Assembly (NCBI GenBank): GCA_031422555.1
Contig: JANPLZ010000074.1
Span: 1 to 19,960, forward strand
DNA length: 19,960 nucleotides
Source: JANNAT01 sp031422555
GTDB lineage: Bacteria > Pseudomonadota > Alphaproteobacteria > Rhodobacterales > Rhodobacteraceae
Direction of reading: 5' to 3'
Every line of letters starts with the position of its first letter. The stretch's first letter is position 1. A program made the translations under genes and the position numbers. Positions 14,165 through 19,960 of this stretch are shown here, one piece after another. The notes under the pieces are model-generated. The model saw only the letters and a list, made by a program, of their open reading frames with translations, was not told where the DNA came from and ran no database searches.

Positions 14165-14935
14165 CTAAAGTGCCGTCCAGCCGCCATCGACCGAAATCGT
14201 GGTGCCGGTGACCTGATCGGCATGCGGGCTGCACAGATAGACCGCGGTGCCGCCGATCTGATCTGCCGTGGCGAACTGACGCGACGGCTGGCGTTGCAGC
14301 ATGACCTCGCGGATCACCGTTTCGCGGTCCATGCCATGCGCGCGCATCTGATCGGGAATTTGTGCCTCGACCAAGGGCGTCAGCACATAGCCGGGGCAGA
14401 TGGCGTTGCAGGTGATGCCTTGGCCCGCGCATTCCAGTGCGGTGGTTTTCGACAATCCAACCAAGCCATGCTTGGCCGCGATATAGGCCGATTTGAACGG
14501 GCTGGCGGTAAGGCCGTGCGCCGAGGCCACGTTCACAATGCGGCCCCAGCCATCCGCGCGCATCAGCGGCAGCGCGGCGGCGGTGGTGTGAAACGCCGAT
14601 GACAGATTGATCGCCAGAATAAGGTTCCATTTATCGGTCGGAAAATCTTCAATCGGGGCGACAAACTGAATGCCCGCATTGTTGACCAGAATATCGCAGC
14701 GCCCCGCAGCGGCAATCAGCGCCCGCGCCGCCGCAGGATCAGACATATCGGCAGCAATATAGCGGGCTTGCACGCCGTGGCGGGCGGCAATGTCGCGGGC
14801 GACGCTGTGATCGGCGACCGTGTCCGAAAAGCTGTTGATCACCACATCGGCCCCGGCGCGGGCCAGTGCCTCGGCGATCCCCAGACCGATGCCGGAAGTC
14901 GATCCGGTGATCACCGCAGATTTGCCCTTTAGCAT
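14165..14935 (-). CDS. bdhA: 3-hydroxybutyrate dehydrogenase
   Basis: The 256-residue short-chain dehydrogenase interconverts (R)-3-hydroxybutyrate and acetoacetate with NAD, the step that uses monomers released from polyhydroxybutyrate. It shows the nucleotide loop TGSTSGIGLGIA (10-21), NNAG at 85-88, the catalytic Ser138 in NVASAHGL, Tyr151 and Lys155 in YIAAK, and ICPGYVLTPLVEAQI, which is characteristic of this subfamily. The protein ends SVDGGWTAL. ATG 14935 has a strong AGGAGG 6 bases upstream. About 50 bases further upstream sits a perfect intrinsic terminator and, before that, a candidate promoter, so expression may be controlled by attenuation or by an adjacent small RNA. Confidence 0.92.
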   Translation of the reverse strand: MLKGKSAVITGSTSGIGLGIAEALARAGADVVINSFSDTVADHSVARDIAARHGVQARYIAADMSDPAAARALIAAAGRCDILVNNAGIQFVAPIEDFPTDKWNLILAINLSSAFHTTAAALPLMRADGWGRIVNVASAHGLTASPFKSAYIAAKHGLVGLSKTTALECAGQGITCNAICPGYVLTPLVEAQIPDQMRAHGMDRETVIREVMLQRQPSRQFATADQIGGTAVYLCSPHADQVTGTTISVDGGWTAL

Positions 14936-14979
14936 CGCAGCCTCCTATCGGCAGACCCGCAAGCCTGCGCCGTTAAAAC

Positions 14980-15007
14980 AAAAAAACGCCGGCACGAAGC
15001 CGGCGTT
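14980..15007 (-). terminator. Intrinsic terminator upstream of bdhA
   Basis: AACGCCGGC (14985-14993) and GCCGGCGTT (14999-15007) form a perfect 9-bp GC-rich stem with loop ACGAA. On the minus strand it is followed by seven T, then GTTTT. It faces away from the plus-strand binding-protein gene and can only end a minus-strand transcript that begins between 15008 and about 15165. Confidence 0.88.
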
Positions 15008-15054
15008 AAGTTATTGAGGCAGGTTTCATACAGGCAAGAAACCTATCGAGCAGT
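14980..15054 (-). ncRNA. Candidate small RNA or attenuator leader upstream of bdhA
   Basis: On the minus strand a promoter (TTGGAG-17-TATAAG) is followed by about 75 bases with no significant ORF. These bases fold into a first hairpin with perfect 7-bp arms AGGTTTC/GAAACCT (15044-15038 with 15027-15021) and end in a perfect 9-bp terminator hairpin with T7. bdhA starts about 45 bases past the T-run, with no convincing second promoter between. Two readings fit: an independent small RNA, or a premature-termination leader of bdhA. I do not recognise a named RNA family. Confidence 0.55.
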
Positions 15055-15060
15055 AGGCAT

Positions 15061-15089
15061 CTTATAGCCCCGTTACCGGCGCTCTCCAA
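15061..15089 (-). promoter_or_regulatory. Candidate promoter for the RNA/leader upstream of bdhA
   Basis: On the minus strand TTGGAG (15089-15084) and TATAAG (15066-15061) are 17 bases apart, a good sigma70-type pair. The predicted start near 15054 gives a 75-base product to the terminator. Confidence 0.5.
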
Positions 15090-15167
15090 GTTAAAAGTTT
15101 GAAATGTCGTCAAAGCCGCTTTAGGTTCGCCTCAACCAATCGCCGCCCGTAAAGGATTATCACAGCT

Positions 15168-16982
15168 ATGAGACAGGTTTTATTCGCCAGACTGGCCATG
15201 ATCGGGGCGGCCGCAACCCTTGTGGCCATGGCCCAACTGGCCCATGCCGAGCCGCGCCACGCCATCGCTATGTATGGCGATCCCGCCCTTCCACCCGATT
15301 TTGTGTCGCTGCCCCATGCCAATGCCGACGCCCCAGCGGGTGGCAAGATCATCTTCGGCGAATCGGGAGGTTACGATTCGCTGAATCCGTTCATCGTCAA
15401 AGGGGCAACACCTGCCGGGATTTCTTTGCTGACCGTCGAGACTTTGCTGGGCCGGTCATACGACGAAGCTTTCAGCCTTTACGGGGTGTTGGCCGAATCG
15501 GTTGATACCGACGAGGCGCGGTCTTTCGTGGAATTCACCCTGCGGACGGGGGCTGCGTTTTCCGATGGCAGCCCGGTGACACCCGAAGACGTGTTGTGGT
15601 CGTTTGAAAAGTTGGGCACCGAAGGCAGCCCGCGCTATGCCGCTGCGTGGAAAAAGATCGCCAAATCGGAAAAAGTCGGAGACCGCGGCGTGCGGTTCAC
15701 CTTTACCGAGTTGGACCGCGAATTGCCCCTTCTGCTGGGCCTGCGCCCGATCCTGAAAAAGGCGCAATGGGAGGGCAAGGATTTCACCGCCACCACGCTT
15801 GAAGCCCCGATCGGGTCTGGCCCCTATGTGGTGGGCGCGTTCGAGCCGGGCAAGTTTATCAGCTTTGTCAAAAACCCGAACTGGTGGGCCAAGGATCTGC
15901 CGTTCTACAACGGCCAGCACAACTTTGACGAAGTGCGCTATGAGTATTTCGGCGACGGCGGCATCGTGTTTGAGGCGTTCAAAGCCGGCGAGATCAGCAC
16001 CTACCGCGAAGCCAACCCCGCCAAATGGGCGACGAACTATGATTTTCCGACCGTTGCTGCGGGCGATGTAGTGAAATCGGAAATACCGCATGGGCGGCCC
16101 TCGGGCATCGAAGGCTTTGTGTTCAACACCCGCAAGCCGCTGTTCGCCGATTGGCGGGTGCGGCAGGCCCTGATCGAGGCCTTCAACTTTGAGTTGGTCA
16201 ACCAGACCCTGAACGCCGGTGCCGTGCCGCGGATTGCGTCGTATTATTCCAACTCGGAATTGGGCGCGCCTGCGGGGGTGGCTGCAAGCGGTCGGGTGGC
16301 CGAATTGCTGGCGCCCTACAAAGACGCGCTGTTGCCCGGCGCGCTTGACGGCTATGCGCTGCCGGTGTCGGACGGCTCTGAGGCCAACCGCGACAACATC
16401 CGCTCTGCCACGGCCTTGCTGGAGCAGGCGGGCTGGCAGGTGAAAGACGGCGTTTTGCAAGATGCAGCCGGCACGGCTTTTGCGTTCGAGATCTTGTTGG
16501 TCAACGGCGCGGATGACAATATCGCCGCCGCCAATATCTATGTCGAAGCGTTGAAACGGCTGGGCATCGCCGCCACCGTCACAACGGTGGATTCGGCGCA
16601 ATACAAAGAACGCACCACCGCCTATGACTTCGATATGACCCATTATATCCGGTCCTTGTCGCTGTCGCCGGGCAATGAGCAAACCTTGTATTGGGGTGCT
16701 GGCGGCATCACCGAGCCGGGCACCCGCAACTGGATGGGGATGAATTCCCCCGCCGCCGAGGCGATGATCAAAACCATGGTGTCGTCGAAGGATCGCACCG
16801 AATTTGTGGCCGCCACCCAAGCGCTTGACCGGATATTGATCACCGGGCGCTATGTGGTGCCGTTTTCCTATTCGTCGGTGTCGCGGCTGGCCCATATCAA
16901 ACAGCTGCAATTTCCCGCCAAACTGCCGATCTATGGCGATTGGCTGGGCTTTCAGCCCGAAGTCTGGTGGTATCAGGAGTAG
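15168..16982 (+). CDS. YejA-like periplasmic substrate-binding protein of an oligopeptide-type ABC transporter
   Basis: The 604-residue protein has a signal peptide (MRQVLFARLAMIGAAATLVA, then MAQLAHA) with predicted cleavage after AHA. A family-5 extracellular solute-binding domain follows, with GGYDSLNPFIVKG, the LEAPIGSGPYVV signature, and a YejA-type C-terminal part ending DWLGFQPEVWWYQE. The length equals that of E. coli YejA. YejABEF imports peptides and microcin C, so this one probably binds oligopeptides or peptide-like compounds. No permease or ATPase gene is adjacent; the next gene is a tiny lipoprotein. AAAGGA lies 11 bases before the ATG. The exact ligand cannot be read from the sequence. 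Confidence 0.87.
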   Translation: MRQVLFARLAMIGAAATLVAMAQLAHAEPRHAIAMYGDPALPPDFVSLPHANADAPAGGKIIFGESGGYDSLNPFIVKGATPAGISLLTVETLLGRSYDEAFSLYGVLAESVDTDEARSFVEFTLRTGAAFSDGSPVTPEDVLWSFEKLGTEGSPRYAAAWKKIAKSEKVGDRGVRFTFTELDRELPLLLGLRPILKKAQWEGKDFTATTLEAPIGSGPYVVGAFEPGKFISFVKNPNWWAKDLPFYNGQHNFDEVRYEYFGDGGIVFEAFKAGEISTYREANPAKWATNYDFPTVAAGDVVKSEIPHGRPSGIEGFVFNTRKPLFADWRVRQALIEAFNFELVNQTLNAGAVPRIASYYSNSELGAPAGVAASGRVAELLAPYKDALLPGALDGYALPVSDGSEANRDNIRSATALLEQAGWQVKDGVLQDAAGTAFAFEILLVNGADDNIAAANIYVEALKRLGIAATVTTVDSAQYKERTTAYDFDMTHYIRSLSLSPGNEQTLYWGAGGITEPGTRNWMGMNSPAAEAMIKTMVSSKDRTEFVAATQALDRILITGRYVVPFSYSSVSRLAHIKQLQFPAKLPIYGDWLGFQPEVWWYQE

Positions 16983-17102
16983 ATGATGCGCAAACTGATG
17001 CTGATGGCGGTCCTGTGCGGACTTGCGGGCTGTGCGACGGTTGATGGTTTGGGCCGCGATATCTCGGGCGGCGCAAACCGGGTGTCGAACATGATCAACT
17101 GA
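16983..17102 (+). CDS. Entericidin EcnA/B-family small lipoprotein
   Basis: Only 39 residues: MMRKLMLMAVLCGLAGC, then ATVDGLGRDISGGANRV and SNMIN. A short basic start, a hydrophobic stretch and the lipobox LAGC give a lipoprotein with Cys17 as the modified residue. The mature part, with D-x-LGRDIS-GGA, matches the entericidin pattern. Entericidins are envelope lipoproteins linked to stress and cell lysis in enterics; single copies are common in Alphaproteobacteria without a proven role. The start codon follows the TAG of the binding-protein gene directly. There are two adjacent ATGs; the second (16986) has the better spacing to the GGAG inside the upstream gene's end (6 bases). Tight coupling suggests co-transcription with the YejA-like gene. 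Confidence 0.8.
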   Translation: MMRKLMLMAVLCGLAGCATVDGLGRDISGGANRVSNMIN

Positions 17103-17297
17103 TCGCAGTTGCGGATCAGGACGGCCTTGTCGCCAAATTACGGGGGGCGCGGGTTTGCATATCCGCGCGCCCTGCCCTTTGGCAGTGTGCAGCGGCGTGG
17201 CCCCTTCTGCGCAATCCTGCGGCGCAATCGCGCTTGACCCTGCCCGCCTGACGCGCCAACAAGCGGGCGAACCAGCAGCCGCCGCGGAACCTGTGCG

Positions 17298-17945
17298 ATG
17301 ATCCGACTTGATATCTTTTCTGACCCGGTCTGTCCGTGGTGCATGATTGGCAAAGCCAATCTTGACCGCGCTTTGGCGGCCCACCCCGATCATCCCTTTG
17401 CCATCGAATGGCACCCGTTTCAGTTAAACCCGGATATGCCGCCCGAAGGGGCTGCCCGCGCCGCCTATCTTGAGGCGAAATTTGGCAGCCGTGAAAAAGT
17501 GGTGCAGATCCACGTCATGCTTGAAAAAGCCGCGCAAAAGGCCGGGGTGGCGTTTGATTTTGGCGCCATCAGCCGCATTCCAAACACCTTGAACGCGCAC
17601 CGGGTGATCCATTGGGCCGGGCTGGAAGGGCGGCAAACCGCGATGGTTTCGGCGCTGTTCCGGGCCTATTGGCGCGAGGGCCGCGATATTGGCGACGCAG
17701 GCGTTCTGGCCGCATTGGCAGGCGAAGTTGGCATGAACGAAGTCCAGATCGCGCGGCTGTTGGCCAGCGACGCCGACGCGGATGACATCGCCGCCCGCGA
17801 TCTGGATGCGCGCCGCAAAGGGGTGACGGCGGTGCCGACCTTTCTGATTGCCCAAGCCTATGTGGTGTCGGGCGCGCAACCGCCCGAGGTTTGGGGCCAG
17901 GTGATCGACGAGTTGGTGGCCAAAACCGCAGCCCCCGACGCATAG
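17298..17945 (+). CDS. DsbA-family oxidoreductase, FrnE-like
   Basis: The 215-residue protein has the thioredoxin-type active site C-P-W-C at 12-15 (SDPVCPWCMIGK), a long helical insertion, and the cis-proline loop GVTAVPTFLIA near 175-185. This layout, with IEWHPFQLNPDMP and IPNTLNAHRVIHWA, is typical of cytoplasmic FrnE/YwbO-like DsbA proteins, sometimes called 2-hydroxychromene-2-carboxylate isomerase-like. There is no signal peptide, so it probably works in the cytoplasm as a disulfide exchange enzyme or isomerase. ATG 17298 has GGA 9 bases upstream. The 195 bases before it contain no gene that I recognise, only a GC-rich inverted repeat (about 17145-17172). Confidence 0.88.
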   Translation: MIRLDIFSDPVCPWCMIGKANLDRALAAHPDHPFAIEWHPFQLNPDMPPEGAARAAYLEAKFGSREKVVQIHVMLEKAAQKAGVAFDFGAISRIPNTLNAHRVIHWAGLEGRQTAMVSALFRAYWREGRDIGDAGVLAALAGEVGMNEVQIARLLASDADADDIAARDLDARRKGVTAVPTFLIAQAYVVSGAQPPEVWGQVIDELVAKTAAPDA

Positions 17946-17979
17946 ACCACCCGCCCGCCCGACTTCCAGCCCGCCCGAT

Positions 17980-18031
17980 GACTGCCCGCCCGACTGCCCG
18001 ACTGCCCGCCCGACTGCCCGCCCGACTGCCC
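17980..18031 (+). repeat. GC-rich minisatellite (GACTGCCC with optional GCCC)
   Basis: Five consecutive units alternate 12, 8, 12, 12 and 8 bases: GACTGCCCGCCC, GACTGCCC, GACTGCCCGCCC, GACTGCCCGCCC, GACTGCCC. A degenerate copy region precedes it (17948-17979). It lies between the FrnE-like gene and the MFS gene. Such 4-base-step arrays can change length by slippage. It is a small tandem repeat and not a CRISPR, since there are no spacers. Confidence 0.9.
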
Positions 18032-18102
18032 GACAACTGCGGCGCCTCTTTTCCCTGTGTGCTGTTCCCCGCAATGTGTTTGCCGCGAAAGACCCTGATC
18101 CG

Positions 18103-19302
18103 ATGACCCCGACCAAACCGCTGTCGCAAGGCGAATTTGTTGCCCTGATCGCCGCCCTGTTCGCCACCATCGCCATATCCATCGACGCGATGCTGCCTGC
18201 CTTGCCGGAAATTGCCGCCACCCTGTCGCCCGACGCGCCCAACCGCGCGCAACTGGTGGTGACCAGTTTTGTGTTTGGCATGGGGTTTGGCACGCTGTTT
18301 GCCGGGCCACTTTCGGATGCTTTTGGCCGCAAGCCGGTGATCATGTTCAGCGCCGGGCTGTATGTCATCGCCGCAATTGCCTGCTATCTGGCCCCCAGCC
18401 TGCATACCCTGCTGATCGCGCGGGTGGTGATGGGCATCGGGGCGGCGGGGCCGCGCACGGTTGCCATCGCGATGGTGCGCGATCTGTTTTCGGGGCGCGA
18501 AATGGCGCGGATCATGTCATTTGTGATGATGGTGTTTACCCTGATCCCGGCAGTGGCACCGCTGATGGGGCAAGGCATCATCGCGCTGGCGGGGTGGAAG
18601 GCGATTTTTCTGGTCTATGTCGGCTTTGCGGCTGTGACGATGGCGTGGCTGTCGTTGCGCCAGCCCGAAACGCTGGCGGTCGCGGCGCGCAGGCCTTTGA
18701 CGGCGGCGCTGCTGGCGGCTGCGGTGCGCGAGCTGTTTTCGCACCGCATCGTTCTGGTGTCGCTGGTGGCGCAAGCCCTGACGCTGGCATCGTTGTTTGC
18801 CACCCTGTCGTCGATGCAGGGCATATTCGAGACCCGGTTTGACCGCGCTGACAGCTTTCCGTTGTGGTTTGGCTTTATCGCGCTGATTTCCATGGGCGGC
18901 TCGGTGATCAATGCGCGAGTGGTGGTGCAACGCGGCATGCGGCGGGTGTTGACCACCACCTACGCGGCGGTGCTGGCGCTGACGATTGCGTTGCTGGCGC
19001 TGATCTGGGGCGGTTTCATGCCCGAGCCGCTGGCCTTTGCGGCGCATCTGATCTGGAGCATTGCGCTGTTTGCGATGATGGGCCTGTCGATGGGCAATCT
19101 GAATGCGCTGGCGATGGAACCTGTCGGCCATATCGCCGGGCTGGCCTCATCGGTGATCTCGGCGATTGCGACGGTCGGGTCGGTGGTGCTGGCGGTGCCG
19201 GTGGGTCAGGCGTTCGACGGCACAGCCCTGCCGTTGATGTTGGGGGTGGCGGTGTTTATCGGGCTGGCCCTGCTGTCGATGCGGTTTGCCGGGCGGCGAT
19301 AA
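18103..19302 (+). CDS. Bcr/CflA-type multidrug MFS transporter
   Basis: The 399-residue protein has about 12 hydrophobic segments. It carries the MFS loop 2-3 motif GPLSDAFGRKPV and the Bcr/CflA-typical MLPALPEIAATL at the first helix end and RVVMGIGAAGPRTVAIAMVRD with the charged pair in helix 4. Such proton-driven antiporters export drugs or metabolites; the substrate cannot be told. ATG 18103 is preferred for family fit, though a GTG at 18076 is in frame and the Shine-Dalgarno for either is poor. The upstream region carries a minisatellite. It converges on mfd, and its TAA overlaps the T-run of the opposite-strand terminator. Confidence 0.88.
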   Translation: MTPTKPLSQGEFVALIAALFATIAISIDAMLPALPEIAATLSPDAPNRAQLVVTSFVFGMGFGTLFAGPLSDAFGRKPVIMFSAGLYVIAAIACYLAPSLHTLLIARVVMGIGAAGPRTVAIAMVRDLFSGREMARIMSFVMMVFTLIPAVAPLMGQGIIALAGWKAIFLVYVGFAAVTMAWLSLRQPETLAVAARRPLTAALLAAAVRELFSHRIVLVSLVAQALTLASLFATLSSMQGIFETRFDRADSFPLWFGFIALISMGGSVINARVVVQRGMRRVLTTTYAAVLALTIALLALIWGGFMPEPLAFAAHLIWSIALFAMMGLSMGNLNALAMEPVGHIAGLASSVISAIATVGSVVLAVPVGQAFDGTALPLMLGVAVFIGLALLSMRFAGRR

Positions 19303-19321
19303 AAGGGGGTTTCACACCCCC
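19301..19321 (-). terminator. Intrinsic terminator for mfd (minus strand)
   Basis: GGGGGT (19305-19310) and ACCCCC (19316-19321) form a 6-bp stem around TTCAC, and on the minus strand the stem is followed by TTTT (19304-19301). It lies about 90 bases past the mfd stop. The T-run overlaps the stop codon of the convergent MFS gene. Confidence 0.6.
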
Positions 19322-19322
19322 A

Positions 19323-19350
19323 AGCGGCAATTGAGCAGTCAATTGCCGCT
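19323..19350. repeat. 11-bp inverted repeat in the mfd/MFS convergent gap
   Basis: AGCGGCAATTG (19323-19333) pairs perfectly with CAATTGCCGCT (19340-19350) across AGCAGT. Next on the plus strand come six C, GTGGG and ATATTTTTG, the last with a T5 run about 15 bases past the stem. Together with the neighbouring hairpin it probably forms the shared end of two converging transcripts. The flanking CCCGTGGGATATTTTTG stretch looks like a motif I recall from ends of other Rhodobacteraceae genes; that recollection is unverified. Confidence 0.6.
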
Positions 19351-19408
19351 CCCCCCGTGGGATATTTTTGAACAGATGAAGCGCAAATTTTATATAGATT
19401 TTAGGGAT

Positions 19409-19960
19409 TTAGGCCGTTTTCGTCTTTGGGCGCACGATTTTTTCGGCCAGATCGCGCGCGATGTTGAACGCGCCCTTGATGCGGTCAGACTCGGACTTCA
19501 TCTCGCCCATCAGCACGATCTTGTTGCCCACCACGCGCGCCGCCGGGCCTTGGGCGCGGATGAATTCCACCAGCCCCGCCGGATTGGCGAATTTGTCGTT
19601 GTGAAACTGCACCGTGGCCCCTTTGACGCCGGCATCAATGCGCGCGATGCCCGCGCGTTTGCACATCGACTTGATCCGCACGATCAACATCAGCGTGTTC
19701 ACCTCGCGCGGCAGCGGGCCAAAGCGGTCGATCAATTCGGCGGCAAAGCCTTCAAGTTCGACTTTGGTGGCAAGACCCGACAGGCGGCGATAGAGGCCCA
19801 GCCGGATATCAAGATCGGGGATATAGGCATCAGGGATCATCACCGGCACGCCCAGATTGATCTGCGGCGACCATTGATCATCCATCGCGGTCAGGCCCTG
19901 CAATTCGCCCGATTTGATCTTGGCAATCGTGTCTTCCAACATGGCTTGATACAGCTCATA
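19409..19960 (-). CDS. mfd: Transcription-repair coupling factor Mfd, C-terminal 183 residues, cut by window edge
   Basis: The frame is open from the right edge (YELYQAMLEDTI) to a TAA at 19409. The sequence matches the end of the helicase part and the TRCF domain of Mfd: GYELYQ-type start, then VPVMIPDAYIPDLDIRLGLY with RRLSGL, LIDRFGPLPREVNTLM, and a C-terminal alpha/beta region ending IVRPKTKTA. Mfd removes RNA polymerase stalled at DNA lesions and recruits UvrA. The C-terminal domain controls the motor by intramolecular contact. The remainder of the gene, about 970 codons by family length, lies to the right of the window. A hairpin with T4 downstream is its probable terminator. Confidence 0.93.
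   Translation of the reverse strand, partial: YELYQAMLEDTIAKIKSGELQGLTAMDDQWSPQINLGVPVMIPDAYIPDLDIRLGLYRRLSGLATKVELEGFAAELIDRFGPLPREVNTLMLIVRIKSMCKRAGIARIDAGVKGATVQFHNDKFANPAGLVEFIRAQGPAARVVGNKIVLMGEMKSESDRIKGAFNIARDLAEKIVRPKTKTA

Noticed and set aside
17103..17297. Open frame between the entericidin-like gene and the FrnE-like gene (reads ...IAVADQDGLVAKLRGARV...).
   Set aside because: No usable start codon or Shine-Dalgarno in frame and no recognisable family; may be a gene remnant but not supportable.
15456..17414. A 652-codon minus-strand open frame.
   Set aside because: It is the antisense shadow of the YejA-like gene in GC-rich DNA, with repetitive Arg/Gly/His-rich translation and no family resemblance; it also runs through two other genes.

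Overview
The window reads as a stretch of an alphaproteobacterial chromosome, most likely Rhodobacterales/Rhodobacteraceae. The grounds are high GC in the host part and the family mix: an rpsB-tsf operon, 3-hydroxybutyrate dehydrogenase, a psuK-psuG pair, a YejA-type binding protein, an FrnE-type DsbA protein, DUF502 and DUF1330 proteins and a LuxR solo. Taxonomy is inferred from gene content, not from a marker search.

Positions 1-4424 are different: visibly lower GC, densely packed and entirely on the minus strand. This is an integrated single-stranded DNA phage (Microviridae) with a replication initiator (only its first 65 codons, cut by the left edge), a peptidase M15 endolysin, a 154-residue unknown protein, the major capsid protein, the DNA pilot protein, and two tiny overlapping genes. 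Its right end coincides with a 28-bp dif-like XerC/XerD site (4397-4424), the usual attachment site of integrated microviruses. The left attachment site must lie outside the window. Gene content recalls the microviruses of marine Alphaproteobacteria that carry an M15 peptidase (Amoyvirinae-like).

Immediately right of the prophage are rpe (ribulose-phosphate 3-epimerase) and a LuxR-family regulator without a luxI partner. On the minus strand follow a COG0523 zinc-chaperone GTPase under a perfect Zur-type palindrome, the translation operon rpsB-tsf with a clear promoter, folded leader and terminator, a homocysteine S-methyltransferase-family protein and a DUF1330 protein. Plus-strand genes resume with psuK-psuG (pseudouridine breakdown, ATGA overlap) and a DUF502 membrane protein, converging on bdhA (minus).

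Upstream of bdhA lies a promoter, a small stem-loop and a textbook intrinsic terminator, with no protein gene between them. This is either a ~75-nt small RNA or an attenuator leader of bdhA. The right part holds an orphan YejA-like periplasmic binding protein, a 39-residue entericidin-type lipoprotein, a DsbA/FrnE protein, a GC-rich minisatellite, a Bcr/CflA-type MFS exporter and, convergent with it, the 3' end of mfd.

The most interesting elements are the dif-integrated microvirus with its uncharacterised small genes, and the RNA element before bdhA.
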